64,000 nt of DNA from an alpha proteobacterium HIMB5. GTDB lineage: Bacteria > Pseudomonadota > Alphaproteobacteria > Pelagibacterales > Pelagibacteraceae. The notes beneath the pieces were generated by a model, which saw only the letters and a list, made by a program, of their open reading frames with translations, had not been told where the DNA came from and did no database searches. The DNA is taken from positions 496,001 through 560,000 of the forward strand of contig CP003809.1 of assembly GCA_000299095.1 (NCBI GenBank), given 5' to 3'. Below are positions 41,720-51,222 of this stretch, piece by piece. The position numbers were made by a program, and so were the translations under genes. Position 1 is the stretch's first letter; each line of letters begins with the position of its first letter.

Positions 41720-42976
41720 GTGAGTAAAATTCTTAAAGTTAAAGCAAGACAGGTTTTTGACAGTAGAGGAAATCCAACTGTTGAAGCAGAAGTTTATGTT
41801 AAAAACAAAAGTGCAAAAGCAATATGTCCATCTGGAGCCTCAACTGGAACATATGAAGCATATGAAAAAAGAGATACCAATAATAAAAGATATTTAGGTA
41901 AAAGTGTATTTTCTGCAGTGAATTTAGTTAACACTAAAATATCAAAAGCTTTAAAAAATAAAAGTATTCACGATCAAGAAAGAATTGATGAAGTTTTAAT
42001 TAACTTAGATGGCACAAGACAAAAAACAAAATTAGGTGCTAATGCTATTTTAGCAGTTTCGATGGCTGCAAAAAAATTATCAGCAAAAGTTAAAAAAATT
42101 CCACTTTATAAATCTTTTTATGTATCAAAAAACTTTCAACTTCCATATCCATTGATGAATATTATTAATGGAGGAGCACATGCTAACAATTGTCTTAGAG
42201 TTCAAGAGTTTATGATTAGACCTGATAAAGCAAAGTCTTTTTCAGACGCAATGAGAATTTGTTATTTAGTAATTAAAAACTTAAGTAAGTTAATTAAAGC
42301 AAAGGGTTTATCTACATCTGTTGGGGATGAAGGTGGATTTGCACCAATGATTGATAGTAATAATCAAGCATTAGATTTAATTGTTTTAGCTATAAAAAAA
42401 TCAGGTTTTAAAAATGGTAAAGATGTTTCAATTTGTTTAGACGTTGCTGCAAATGAATTATTTAAAAAAGGAAAATATTCCATTCACTCAAAAAAATATG
42501 TTTCAGTTGATAAATCGATTATGGAATATAAAAAAATGATTAATAAATACAAAATTAAATCTATCGAAGATCCATTTTCAGAAAATGATTGGATGGCATG
42601 GAATAAATTAATGAAAGCAATTAATAAAGTACAAATAGTGGGCGATGATTTATATGTTACAAATTTGGAGAGATTAAAAAAAGGATTTTTGAATTTATCT
42701 TCTAATTCAATATTAATTAAACTAAATCAAATAGGAACCGTTTCTGAAACTTTAGATGTTATAAAATTTGCACAAACTATTGGATTTAAAACAATAATTT
42801 CACATCGATCTGGAGAAAGTGAAGATACATTTATTGCTGATTTGGCAGTTGGTACAAATTCTAATCAAATTAAAACAGGCTCTCTGGCAAGGTCTGAAAG
42901 AGTGGCTAAATATAACCAATTATTGAGAATTGAAGAAGAACTTGGAAAAAAAGCAAGAATGAATAAAATTCATTAA
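41720..42976 (+). CDS. eno: Enolase
   Basis: Interconverts 2-phosphoglycerate and phosphoenolpyruvate. The 418-residue product has RQVFDSRGNPTVEAEVY, PSGASTGTYEA, NGGAHANN, GDEGGFAP, IEDPFSENDW and SHRSGESEDTFIADLAVG, all near the active site. The start is a GTG immediately after the kdsA stop, which gives the conserved N-terminus; no ATG fits. It overlaps the ftsB-like gene by 1 base. Confidence 0.97.
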   Translation: MSKILKVKARQVFDSRGNPTVEAEVYVKNKSAKAICPSGASTGTYEAYEKRDTNNKRYLGKSVFSAVNLVNTKISKALKNKSIHDQERIDEVLINLDGTRQKTKLGANAILAVSMAAKKLSAKVKKIPLYKSFYVSKNFQLPYPLMNIINGGAHANNCLRVQEFMIRPDKAKSFSDAMRICYLVIKNLSKLIKAKGLSTSVGDEGGFAPMIDSNNQALDLIVLAIKKSGFKNGKDVSICLDVAANELFKKGKYSIHSKKYVSVDKSIMEYKKMINKYKIKSIEDPFSENDWMAWNKLMKAINKVQIVGDDLYVTNLERLKKGFLNLSSNSILIKLNQIGTVSETLDVIKFAQTIGFKTIISHRSGESEDTFIADLAVGTNSNQIKTGSLARSERVAKYNQLLRIEEELGKKARMNKIH

Positions 42977-43275
42977 TGCTTAATAAATTAAAAAAAAATT
43001 ACTTCATAATAGTCTCATTTTTTTTGATCTTGTATTTTTTTACTAACTTATTATCTGGTGATAGAGGTCTTTTTTCGTATTTTGAAAAAAAAGATCAATT
43101 AAGTAAATTAGAAAAAGAGGAAATGTTACTGACAAAAAAAATTAAAGATTTTACTTTTAAAAACTCATTATTAAGTGATAATCTTGATTTAGATTTTGTT
43201 GAAATACTTATTAGAGAAAAGTTTCTTTTTGGTAAAAAAGGTGAAAAAATTTATATAATTAAAGATGAAAACTAG
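42976..43275 (+). CDS. ftsB: FtsB/DivIC-family septum formation initiator
   Basis: A 99-residue bitopic membrane protein with one N-terminal transmembrane helix (about 9-27) followed by a heptad-rich coiled coil ([22 protein letters not shown]), the plan of FtsB/DivIC, which joins FtsL and FtsQ at the division site. Position directly after eno is where alphaproteobacteria keep this gene. Sequence identity in this family is low, so the call relies on architecture and context. It overlaps lipA by 11 bases. Confidence 0.8.
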   Translation: MLNKLKKNYFIIVSFFLILYFFTNLLSGDRGLFSYFEKKDQLSKLEKEEMLLTKKIKDFTFKNSLLSDNLDLDFVEILIREKFLFGKKGEKIYIIKDEN

Positions 43276-44185
43276 ACACCCAGAAAAAGTAAATAAACCA
43301 GTTAATCCAATAAAAAAAAAACCAGAATGGATTAGATCTAAATTATCCAATAGCAAAGAATTTTTTTTAACAAAAACAATTGTAAACAATAATAATTTAG
43401 TAACTGTTTGCCAGGAAGCAAACTGTCCAAATATCACTGAGTGTTGGAGTAAAAGACATGCAACATTTATGATTATGGGAGATACTTGTACAAGAGCATG
43501 TGCTTTTTGTGATGTTAAGACTGGTGTGCCTGGTAAATTAGATCAATTAGAACCTATTAAAATTGCAGAAGCAGTTAAAAAATTAAATTTAAGACACGTT
43601 GTTATTACATCTGTTGACCGTGATGATTTAGATGATGGAGGATCTAATCATTTTTTTGAGGTAATTAACCAAACTAGAAAAACGAACCCAAATACAACTA
43701 TTGAAGTTTTAACACCTGATTTTTTAAGAAAAGGTGATGCTTATAAAAAAGTTTTACAGGCAAAACCTGATGTTTTTAATCACAATATTGAAACAGTGCC
43801 AAGCTTATATTTAAAAGTAAGACCAGGTTCTAGATATTTTGCATCTTTAGAACTTTTAAAAAATGCAAAACTTCATGATAAAAATATTTTTACTAAATCG
43901 GGAATAATGGTTGGCCTTGGTGAAACTAGAGATGAGATTTTACAAGTAATGGATGATTTAAGAACTGCAGATGTTGATTTTTTAACAATTGGTCAATATT
44001 TACAACCTTCAACAAAACATTATCCATTATATAGATATTACGATCCAAAAGAGTTTGATGATTTGGGTACTATTGCTAAAGCAAAAGGATTTTTATTAGT
44101 ATCATCATCTCCTTTGACAAGATCCTCTTATCATGCAGATGAAGACTTTGCTCAATTGAAAGAAAATAGAATTAATAGTCATTAA
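43265..44185 (+). CDS. lipA: Lipoyl synthase
   Basis: Radical SAM enzyme inserting two sulfurs into octanoyl chains on lipoyl domains of the pyruvate and 2-oxoglutarate dehydrogenases and the glycine cleavage system. The 306-residue product carries the auxiliary cluster motif [12 protein letters not shown], the radical [22 protein letters not shown] and a C-terminal [11 protein letters not shown]. It overlaps ftsB at the start and the ratA-like gene by 1 base. Confidence 0.96.
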   Translation: MKTRHPEKVNKPVNPIKKKPEWIRSKLSNSKEFFLTKTIVNNNNLVTVCQEANCPNITECWSKRHATFMIMGDTCTRACAFCDVKTGVPGKLDQLEPIKIAEAVKKLNLRHVVITSVDRDDLDDGGSNHFFEVINQTRKTNPNTTIEVLTPDFLRKGDAYKKVLQAKPDVFNHNIETVPSLYLKVRPGSRYFASLELLKNAKLHDKNIFTKSGIMVGLGETRDEILQVMDDLRTADVDFLTIGQYLQPSTKHYPLYRYYDPKEFDDLGTIAKAKGFLLVSSSPLTRSSYHADEDFAQLKENRINSH

Positions 44186-44622
44186 TGCCTAAGGCATCAG
44201 TTAAAAGAATAATAGATAAAAAAAAAGACAAACTTATTGAATTCGTTCTTGATATAGAAAAATACCCTGAGTTCATTCCTTTTTGTTTAGGCTCTAAGGT
44301 TTATGAAAGAAAAGAGGATGGGGACAAAACTTTTATTATTGCAGATCTTACGATTGGAAAAGGTCCATTTAACGATACCTATAAAAGTGATGTAAGGTTT
44401 GATAAAAAAACTGATACCATTCATGTTACTAATATTGAAGGCCCATTAACCCATTTGGAAAATAATTGGAAGTTTGTTGAAAAAAACAGCATGACTGAAG
44501 TTTATTTTGATGTTGATTTTGAAATTAAAAATAAGTTTTTAAATATGTTAATGGATAAATCTTTTGAATATGGATTAAATAGAATTGCGGATGCTTTCCA
44601 AAAAAGAGCAGAAACAATTTAG
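44185..44622 (+). CDS. RatA/COQ10-like START-domain protein (ubiquinone-binding or ribosome-association family)
   Basis: A 145-residue SRPBCC/START-fold protein with KLIEFVLDIEKYPEFIPFC near the N-terminus, the standard opening of the COQ10/RatA family, and a C-terminal amphipathic helix. Members near lipA in alphaproteobacteria are usually annotated RatA (a toxin name from E. coli) but are more likely ubiquinone-trafficking COQ10 homologues; the sequence does not decide. It converges on the cinA-like gene with a 4-base overlap. Confidence 0.82.
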   Translation: MPKASVKRIIDKKKDKLIEFVLDIEKYPEFIPFCLGSKVYERKEDGDKTFIIADLTIGKGPFNDTYKSDVRFDKKTDTIHVTNIEGPLTHLENNWKFVEKNSMTEVYFDVDFEIKNKFLNMLMDKSFEYGLNRIADAFQKRAETI

Positions 44623-45076
44623 ATTAAAGAATTAACTAACTTTAATGCTCTATTTACCGTTGCTTTTTGAATAGAATTTCTTGTTTTTTTCTTAAATATA
44701 TTTTTAGTTATTAATAATTTGTTTGATCTTTTAACTCCTATAAAAACTAGTCCCACAGGTTTTGTTTTGGTGCCACCTTTAGGTCCAGCAATTCCAGTTA
44801 TGGACACGTTTATATGAGCTTTAGAAAGTTTTGATAAACATTTTACCATAGCCTCACAACATTCAGCACTTACAGCACCGTGTTTTTGAATTATCTTTTT
44901 ATTTACTTTTAAAACATTAATTTTTGCATCATTAGAGTAGGTTACCAAGGCAAGATTAAAAACTTTAGATGCTCCACTAATAGATGTGATAGTTGATGAT
45001 AGCATTCCACCTGTGCAAGATTCAGCAAAAGAAATTTTTAGTTTTTTTTTTGAAGTTTTTTAACTATATTTTTCAT
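44619..45076 (-). CDS. CinA C-terminal domain protein (nicotinamide-nucleotide amidohydrolase), frame broken at a poly(A) run
   Basis: Deamidates nicotinamide mononucleotide in NAD salvage (PncC/CinA-C family). The intact part (45005 to 44619, 128 residues) has SGASKVFNLALVTYSNDAK and ITGIAGPKGGTKTKPVGLVF. The family signature before it, FAESCTGGM, is encoded in the same frame further upstream, but that frame has no start codon before a stop at 45060-45062. An ATG at 45076-45074, one base after the pgpA stop, opens MKNIVKKLQKK in the adjacent frame and runs into the signature if one A is added to the 10-A run (45051-45042, minus strand). The restored protein has 152 residues. If only the ATG at 45003-45005 is used, the active-site region is lost. 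Confidence 0.78.
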
Positions 45077-45077
45077 T

Positions 45078-45578
45078 TTAGATGTAGCTTTTAACCACCA
45101 TAAAACAAATTAATGATAAAACAACATAGAAGCCTGCACAAACATCATCCATTACAACTCCAAAGCTATTTTTCTGTTTCTTATCAAAGTAACTTACCGG
45201 AAAAGGTTTTTTGATATCAAAAAATCTAAAGAGTATAAAACAAATTGCATAAATGATAATAGCTTGATCTATTGTTTTTTCAGTTCCATGGGAAATTTCA
45301 TATAAATAGATAGGTATTGCCTGACCAATAAACTCATCAATAATTATTTCACCTGGATCTTTATTTTTACTATCTTTAGTATGATTTTTAATAGCGATAA
45401 ATGAATAAGCAAAAGTTATTAACAAAACCAAAAGTACTACATTGGATGAAATATTTAAAATATGAAAACAAATAAACAACAATATAACTGTTGCTAAAGA
45501 TCCAAATGTTCCAGGAATATAACTAATTCTTCCAAGACCTAACATTGTTACAAAAAGAAAATTAAATTGTTTAATCAT
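45078..45578 (-). CDS. pgpA: Phosphatidylglycerophosphatase A
   Basis: Dephosphorylates phosphatidylglycerol phosphate in the inner membrane. The 166-residue product has GLGRISYIPGTFGSLA at the N-terminus, DPGEIIIDEFIGQ (acidic active-site cluster), FRFFDIKKPFPVSYFD and FGVVMDDVCAGFY, all conserved in PgpA, and about four transmembrane helices. It overlaps ispDF by 8 bases and precedes the cinA-like gene by 1 base. Confidence 0.95.
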   Translation of the reverse strand: MIKQFNFLFVTMLGLGRISYIPGTFGSLATVILLFICFHILNISSNVVLLVLLITFAYSFIAIKNHTKDSKNKDPGEIIIDEFIGQAIPIYLYEISHGTEKTIDQAIIIYAICFILFRFFDIKKPFPVSYFDKKQKNSFGVVMDDVCAGFYVVLSLICFMVVKSYI

Positions 45579-46674
45579 ATTTTGAAATAGAAACTATAAC
45601 TTCACAGGCAATTGCTTTTTCTTTACCTATCAACCCAAGTTTTTCTACAGTTTTTCCTTTAAGATTAATTAAGCTTTCGTTAATACCAATCAGTTTAGAT
45701 AGTGATTTAATTATTTTATTTCTATAAACGGATATCTTAGGTCTTTCACAAATCAAATTAATATCAATATTATTAAAATAAAAATTAGATATATTTAATT
45801 TTTCAATAATTGGTTTTAACATTTTTGGTGATCTAATATTTTTATATTTATTTTTGTTACTTGGAAAATAAGTACCAATATCTTTTTGTCTTAGAGCACC
45901 TAAAATTCCATCTATGATAGAATGCAAAATTACATCTCCGTCTGAATGACCTTGAAGACCTGAATGGAATGGAATTTTTATACCTCCTAAATATAAAGTT
46001 TTTCTTTTTATTAATCGATGAATGTCAAATCCGATACCAACATAAGTTTTATTAGTTTTGATATCTTCTTTAAAAGTAATTTTTTTATTATTTTTTTCTC
46101 CTTTAATGAATTTAACTTTTTGATCTGTATCAATGAATAAAGTTGATTCATCGGTGATTTTATTTTTTTGTTTTATGGCAAGTTCATACAAGTTTTTATA
46201 TCTAAAGGCTTGAGGTGTTTGAGTTAAATAAGAATTATCTCTATTTAAATTAAATATTTCATTTTTAACTTTGTATTTTAAAGAGTCACTTGCAGGCATT
46301 GCAGGAATTACTGCAATATTATTTTTAAGATTTTTGATTAATTCATTTAGCAACTTAATAGAAAAATCAGGTCTTGCTGCATCATGAATTAAAATATTTT
46401 TTGGTTTATATTTTTTTACATATTTAATTGCATTAAGTGATGAGTCTGATCGTTCTTTACCACCCTTAATAATTAAAAGATTTTTATCCTTTATTTTGAT
46501 GCTGCTGGGGGCATTTGTAACTAAAATAATTTTACTAAATAATTTTGATTTTAATGCTTTATCAAATGAATGAGCATAAATTGGTTTATTTTTATAAATA
46601 TTAAACTGTTTAGGAGTTTTGGACTTAAATCTTTTGCTTTTTCCGGATGCTAATATTATAAAAAGATTACTCAT
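45571..46674 (-). CDS. ispDF: Bifunctional MEP cytidylyltransferase / MECDP synthase (IspDF)
   Basis: Carries out two MEP-pathway steps. The IspD half (residues about 1-205) has ILASGKSKRFKSKTPKQF, HDAARPDFS and TQTPQAFRY. The IspF half (about 208-367) has GIGFDIHRL (metal ligands Asp/His), HSDGDVILHSIIDGILGAL and ERPKI. Fusion of the two is typical of alphaproteobacteria. With dxr and uppS in the same window, it shows the organism makes isoprenoids by the MEP route. It is divergent from ntrY with a 15-base gap. Confidence 0.96.
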   Translation of the reverse strand: MSNLFIILASGKSKRFKSKTPKQFNIYKNKPIYAHSFDKALKSKLFSKIILVTNAPSSIKIKDKNLLIIKGGKERSDSSLNAIKYVKKYKPKNILIHDAARPDFSIKLLNELIKNLKNNIAVIPAMPASDSLKYKVKNEIFNLNRDNSYLTQTPQAFRYKNLYELAIKQKNKITDESTLFIDTDQKVKFIKGEKNNKKITFKEDIKTNKTYVGIGFDIHRLIKRKTLYLGGIKIPFHSGLQGHSDGDVILHSIIDGILGALRQKDIGTYFPSNKNKYKNIRSPKMLKPIIEKLNISNFYFNNIDINLICERPKISVYRNKIIKSLSKLIGINESLINLKGKTVEKLGLIGKEKAIACEVIVSISKYD

Positions 46675-46689
46675 GGTTATTACTATTTA

Positions 46690-48471
46690 ATGCTAGATTT
46701 TATTAAAAAAAACATATTTATCATTATAATTTTTACAATAACTTTATTTGTAGGATTTTTAACATTTTTAACTTTCATTGATAAAAGTTTTTTAGAACTT
46801 ACTCAACAAAATTTACAATACCTCTTAATTACTAATATTGTTTTATTGGTTTTATTATTTGGGTTTATTTTCTTTGAAATAAAAAAATCAATAAGAAATG
46901 ATATTGATAAAGACGGACTTAGTTCTAATAAAAAATATATTACTTATTTTTCACTATTTACACTAATCCCATCAGTTCTTATTTCAATATTTTCATTATT
47001 TTTATTCTCATTTGCTTTAGAAAAATATTTCGATAAAAAAGTTACAACTGTTGTTAATAATTCATATGAATTAGCTAAAAGCTATGTTGAGGAGGTAAGA
47101 AACAAAATTGAGAGTGATATTATATTAATTGCCTTTGACACTAATAAGAGTAAAAATTTTTTAGTTAACAATAATAAAGAATTTGTTAGGTTTCTTAAAA
47201 CTCAAAGATTAATTAGAGATGTTGATGAAATTCATGTAATTGATGAGAATAAAAAATTAATTACCTCCACTTTAGATAATCTTGTAAATTATGTTCCTCC
47301 AGTGGATCAAGCATTAAAGATGGTTTTAACAGATGATAGACCTTTAAAGATTATAAATGCATTTGAAAATAAATCAGGTGCTATTATGAGATTGCAAAAT
47401 TTCGATAACAAATTTTTATATGTAGTAAAATTTTTAGATAAAAATATTTCAAATTATTTAACGGAGTCTCAAGAAGCAATTAATTTTTATTATACAGTCG
47501 AGGAAAAAAGCACAGGTATTAAGATATCATTTGCAATTATCTATCTTATTATTGTTACACTTTTACTGTTTTTATCAATTACAATTGCAATAAGATTTTC
47601 TTCTAGATTTTTTAGATCAATAAATAATTTAATGTTAGCATCTACAGCTATTGGTGATGGTAATTTGAATTCAAAAGTTCCTGAAATAAAAACAGATAAA
47701 GATCTTGAAATGTTAAACAAAAATTTTAATTCAATGATAGATAAATTAAAAGATACTCAAGAAAAACTTATAATAAATGAAAGACACGAAGCTTGGGGAA
47801 ATTTAGCAAGAAAATTAGCTCATGAAATTAAAAATCCTCTAACACCCATACAATTAACAATTGATAGAATTAAAAATAAATTTGCTGATCAAATCCCTCA
47901 GAATGATCAAGAGAATTTTAAAGATAATTTAAAAATAATTAATAATCAGATTAAACAAATAGAAAAATTAGTAAATCAATTTTCTGATTTTGCTAGAATG
48001 CCCAAACCTATTTTAAGAGAAAATGATTTAGTAAATATTTTCAAAGATAATATAAAATTATTAAATGAGTTGGATAAATCGATAAATATTGATTTTATGT
48101 TTAATAATGAGAAAATTATTTTAAATTGTGATAATGAACAATTGAGTAGAGTATTTTTTAATTTAATTAAAAATTCGATAGAAAGCATTCATCAACGAGC
48201 TGAAAAAGAAAGTGATTTCAATAAAAATATTTCTATTGATTTAAATGATTATGATGACCATATAAAAGTGACAATGATAGATAGTGGTATTGGTTTTGGT
48301 ATCTTTGCTGCAAATATTAAAGATATTTTAAATCCATATTTTACGACGAAAAAAAATGGAACAGGTTTGGGTCTGTCAATTGTAAACAAAATTATAAATG
48401 ACCATAATGGTAAAATTGATTTTATTCCAATTGATAATGGAGCAAAAATAGAAATAAGATTTAATAAGTAA
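46690..48471 (+). CDS. ntrY: NtrY-type sensor histidine kinase
   Basis: Membrane sensor of the NtrY/NtrX two-component system. The 593-residue product has transmembrane helices at about 9-30, 40-60, 80-105 and 280-300, a periplasmic/extracytoplasmic sensor stretch between the third and fourth, a HAMP domain (about 300-355), a HisKA domain with His378 (LAHEIKNPLTPIQ) and an ATPase domain with NLIKNSIES, DSGIGF and GTGLGLSIV. The PAS domain usually found between HAMP and kinase in NtrY is absent. It overlaps ntrX by 1 base. Confidence 0.93.
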   Translation: MLDFIKKNIFIIIIFTITLFVGFLTFLTFIDKSFLELTQQNLQYLLITNIVLLVLLFGFIFFEIKKSIRNDIDKDGLSSNKKYITYFSLFTLIPSVLISIFSLFLFSFALEKYFDKKVTTVVNNSYELAKSYVEEVRNKIESDIILIAFDTNKSKNFLVNNNKEFVRFLKTQRLIRDVDEIHVIDENKKLITSTLDNLVNYVPPVDQALKMVLTDDRPLKIINAFENKSGAIMRLQNFDNKFLYVVKFLDKNISNYLTESQEAINFYYTVEEKSTGIKISFAIIYLIIVTLLLFLSITIAIRFSSRFFRSINNLMLASTAIGDGNLNSKVPEIKTDKDLEMLNKNFNSMIDKLKDTQEKLIINERHEAWGNLARKLAHEIKNPLTPIQLTIDRIKNKFADQIPQNDQENFKDNLKIINNQIKQIEKLVNQFSDFARMPKPILRENDLVNIFKDNIKLLNELDKSINIDFMFNNEKIILNCDNEQLSRVFFNLIKNSIESIHQRAEKESDFNKNISIDLNDYDDHIKVTMIDSGIGFGIFAANIKDILNPYFTTKKNGTGLGLSIVNKIINDHNGKIDFIPIDNGAKIEIRFNK

Positions 48472-49826
48472 TGACTGCTGAAATTTTAATTGTTGATGAT
48501 CATGCTGATATAAGAAATATAATAAGAGATCTAATATCTGATCATGGCTACAAAACTAGAGTTGCTGCTAACTACGACCAAGCCTTGAGTGAAATTGATA
48601 AAAAGTTACCCGATGTTGCAATTCTAGATGTGAAATTAGACAAAGGTGACAATGATGGAATTGAATTATTATCGCATATAAAAACAAAAAACAAAGATGT
48701 TCCTGTAATAGTGATTTCTGGACATGCTAATATTGAAATGGCAATAAAGTCTTTAAAACACGGTGCATTTGAATTTATAGAAAAACCTTTCGATCAAGAA
48801 CGACTAATAAACTTTGTTGATAGAGCTGTAGAAAATTATAACCTTAAAAAACAAAACCGTGAATATGAAACAAAACTATTTTCTTCATATGACTTAATAG
48901 GAAATAGTAAAAATTTAGTTGCTATCAAGGATCAAATTGAAAAGATTTCATTAACAGAAAGTAGGGTGTTTATTAACGGACCCTCAGGTTCAGGCAAAGA
49001 GTTAATTGCAAGAAAAATTCACAAACAATCTAAAAGAAACAAAAAACCATTTATTATTTTAAATGGTGCATTATTGGATAGTCAAAAATACGAACTTGAA
49101 TTATTTGGAGAAGAAAAAGAAAATGGAATTATTTCATATGGTGCATTAGAAAAAGCTAACAAAGGAACATTACTTATTGATCAAGTATCAGAGATACCTT
49201 TAGATATTCAATCTAAAATATTAAGAGTTTTAATTGACCAAAAGTTTAAAAGAATAAATGGAAATTCTGATATTAATGTAGATGTCAGAATTATTTGTGC
49301 ATCAAACAAAAATTTAAAAAATGAAATAGAAATAGGTAATTTTAGAGAGGACCTTTACCATAGACTAAATGTATTTGAAATTAATATAGAACCTTTAAGT
49401 CAAAGAATTTCAGACATTCCATTATTAATTAAATATTTCTCACAAAAAATTGCTGATAATTATAATTTGAGAGAATTAGAGATAGATGAAGATGATAATT
49501 ATTTATTAAATCATTCTTGGCCTGGCAATGTTAGAGAGCTTAGAAATTTGATTGAAAGAATTGCAATTTTACAACCTGACACGAAAGATAAAGTGTCAAA
49601 TATAATTAAAGAGTCACTTAAATCGGATAATTTAAGTGATAAAATCACAGAAAACAGCCTATCTGTGCCGTTAAAAGAAGCTAGAGAAAAATTTGAAAAA
49701 GAGTATTTATCTATTCAACTTAAAAAATTTAATGGGAACATATCTAAAACTGCAAACTTTGTTGGCATGGAAAGAAGTGCCTTACATAGAAAATTAAAAG
49801 GTTTAGGGATAAAAGAATTTAACTAA
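48471..49826 (+). CDS. ntrX: NtrX-type response regulator with atypical AAA+ domain
   Basis: Partner of NtrY. The 451-residue product has a receiver domain with phospho-acceptor Asp53 (VAILDVKL), an AAA+ domain from about 140 to 375 with Walker A GPSGSGKE (170-177), the arginine-finger region FREDLYHRLNVF and sensor II WPGNVRELRNL, and a Fis-type helix-turn-helix at the C-terminus (NISKTANFVGMERSALHRKL). Two departures from sigma-54 activators are visible: Walker B ends in Asp237-Gln238 rather than Asp-Glu, and the GAFTGA loop is replaced by unrelated residues after ELFGEEKE. It therefore probably acts without sigma-54. Confidence 0.93.
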   Translation: MTAEILIVDDHADIRNIIRDLISDHGYKTRVAANYDQALSEIDKKLPDVAILDVKLDKGDNDGIELLSHIKTKNKDVPVIVISGHANIEMAIKSLKHGAFEFIEKPFDQERLINFVDRAVENYNLKKQNREYETKLFSSYDLIGNSKNLVAIKDQIEKISLTESRVFINGPSGSGKELIARKIHKQSKRNKKPFIILNGALLDSQKYELELFGEEKENGIISYGALEKANKGTLLIDQVSEIPLDIQSKILRVLIDQKFKRINGNSDINVDVRIICASNKNLKNEIEIGNFREDLYHRLNVFEINIEPLSQRISDIPLLIKYFSQKIADNYNLRELEIDEDDNYLLNHSWPGNVRELRNLIERIAILQPDTKDKVSNIIKESLKSDNLSDKITENSLSVPLKEAREKFEKEYLSIQLKKFNGNISKTANFVGMERSALHRKLKGLGIKEFN

Positions 49827-49827
49827 A

Positions 49828-51219
49828 ATGAATATAATTATTTGTGGTGCCGGTAGAGTAGGCTACACTATTGCTAAATTACTTAGTGAACAAGGTCATT
49901 CAATAACTGTTATTGATCTCTCCAGTGAAGATATTCAAAAAATTAATGATACTTTAGATGTAAAAGTAATTGTTGGTAAAGCAACTTACCCGTCAATTCT
50001 TGAAAAAGCTAACGCCTCTGAGGCTGACATGATTATTGCAGTTACAAGAAATGACGAAATAAACATGTTAATTTGCCAAATAGCATTTTCAATTTTTAAT
50101 GTACCAAAAAAAATTGCAAGAATTAGATCTCAAGATTATTTAAATCCAAAATTTACAAGAGTTTATAATAAAGAAAATTTACCGATAGATGTAATTATTT
50201 CGCCTGAATTAGAAATTGCTAAATCTATTCAAAGAAAACTTGAAGCTCCTGGTGCTTTAGACAGCGTTCCATTTGCTGAAAATAAAATTAGATTATTAGA
50301 AATTTTGATTAAAAAAGATTGCTCATTAATAGATGTAAAATTAAATGATATGACAAAAAAGTTTCCAAAATTGGAAGCTAATATTGTTGGTATTATTCGA
50401 AATGATAAGTTTTTAATTCCAAAAAAAACTGCAACTATTCAAAATGAAGATAAAATTTACGTAATAATTAATTCAAATCATATGTCAGAAACTCTTGATG
50501 CTTTTGGTCATAATGAAAAGATTTCAAAAAAACTTTTAATAATTGGTGGTGGAAATATTGGTTACAATTTAGCAAAAAATTTAGAAGAAACATATGATGC
50601 TGCTAGAATTAAGATAATTGAAAAAAGTAGAGAGAGATCAGAATATCTTGCTAATGAATTAAACGACTCAATTGTTATTAACGGTAATGGTTTAGATGAA
50701 GAGGTCTTAGCGGAGGCAAATCTAGAGGAAGCTGAAACAGTTTTAGCATTAACTAATGATGATGAAGATAATTTAATGGTTAGTGTTCTTGTTGAAAAAT
50801 TTGCAAAAGATAATGAAGGCATTGAAGATAAAAGAACAATGGCTTTAATTAACAAGCCAAATTATTCATTATTACAATCATCTTTAAAAATCGATGATTT
50901 TATTGATCCAAGAATGAATACGGTATCAAGTATTTTAAAACATGTTCATAAAGGAACAATTGAAACAGCTTACACTATTCTTAATGGAGAATATGAAGTA
51001 ATTGAAGCTGATATTATTGAAACTTCAGAATTGATAAATAAATCTTTAAAAGATTCAGGTTTACCAGAGGAAATTAGAATTGGAGCAATTTTAAGAGATG
51101 GAAAAATTATTATTCCACGATCAGATTTTGTTTTTCAAAAAGATGATACAGTTGTTTTTTTAGCAAAAAAAGAAACAATCTCATTAGTAGAAAATTTATT
51201 TAGAATTAGTTCAATTTAA
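49828..51219 (+). CDS. trkA: Trk system potassium uptake protein TrkA
   Basis: Peripheral regulatory subunit gating the TrkH potassium channel through NAD(H)/nucleotide binding. The 463-residue product has two RCK repeats, each starting with a Rossmann motif (IICGAGRVGYTIAKLL at the N-terminus, LIIGGGNIGYNLAKNL near residue 237), each followed by a TrkA-C domain. It lies between ntrX (1 base) and trkH (3 bases), which agrees with the alphaproteobacterial ntrYX-trkA cluster. Confidence 0.95.
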   Translation: MNIIICGAGRVGYTIAKLLSEQGHSITVIDLSSEDIQKINDTLDVKVIVGKATYPSILEKANASEADMIIAVTRNDEINMLICQIAFSIFNVPKKIARIRSQDYLNPKFTRVYNKENLPIDVIISPELEIAKSIQRKLEAPGALDSVPFAENKIRLLEILIKKDCSLIDVKLNDMTKKFPKLEANIVGIIRNDKFLIPKKTATIQNEDKIYVIINSNHMSETLDAFGHNEKISKKLLIIGGGNIGYNLAKNLEETYDAARIKIIEKSRERSEYLANELNDSIVINGNGLDEEVLAEANLEEAETVLALTNDDEDNLMVSVLVEKFAKDNEGIEDKRTMALINKPNYSLLQSSLKIDDFIDPRMNTVSSILKHVHKGTIETAYTILNGEYEVIEADIIETSELINKSLKDSGLPEEIRIGAILRDGKIIIPRSDFVFQKDDTVVFLAKKETISLVENLFRISSI

Positions 51220-51222
51220 TAA

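Noticed and set aside
44185..45076. ratA-like gene plus neighbour considered as a toxin-antitoxin pair
   Set aside because: The neighbour is a CinA-type amidohydrolase on the opposite strand and the START protein sits in a conserved lipA context, so a COQ10-like housekeeping role is more likely.
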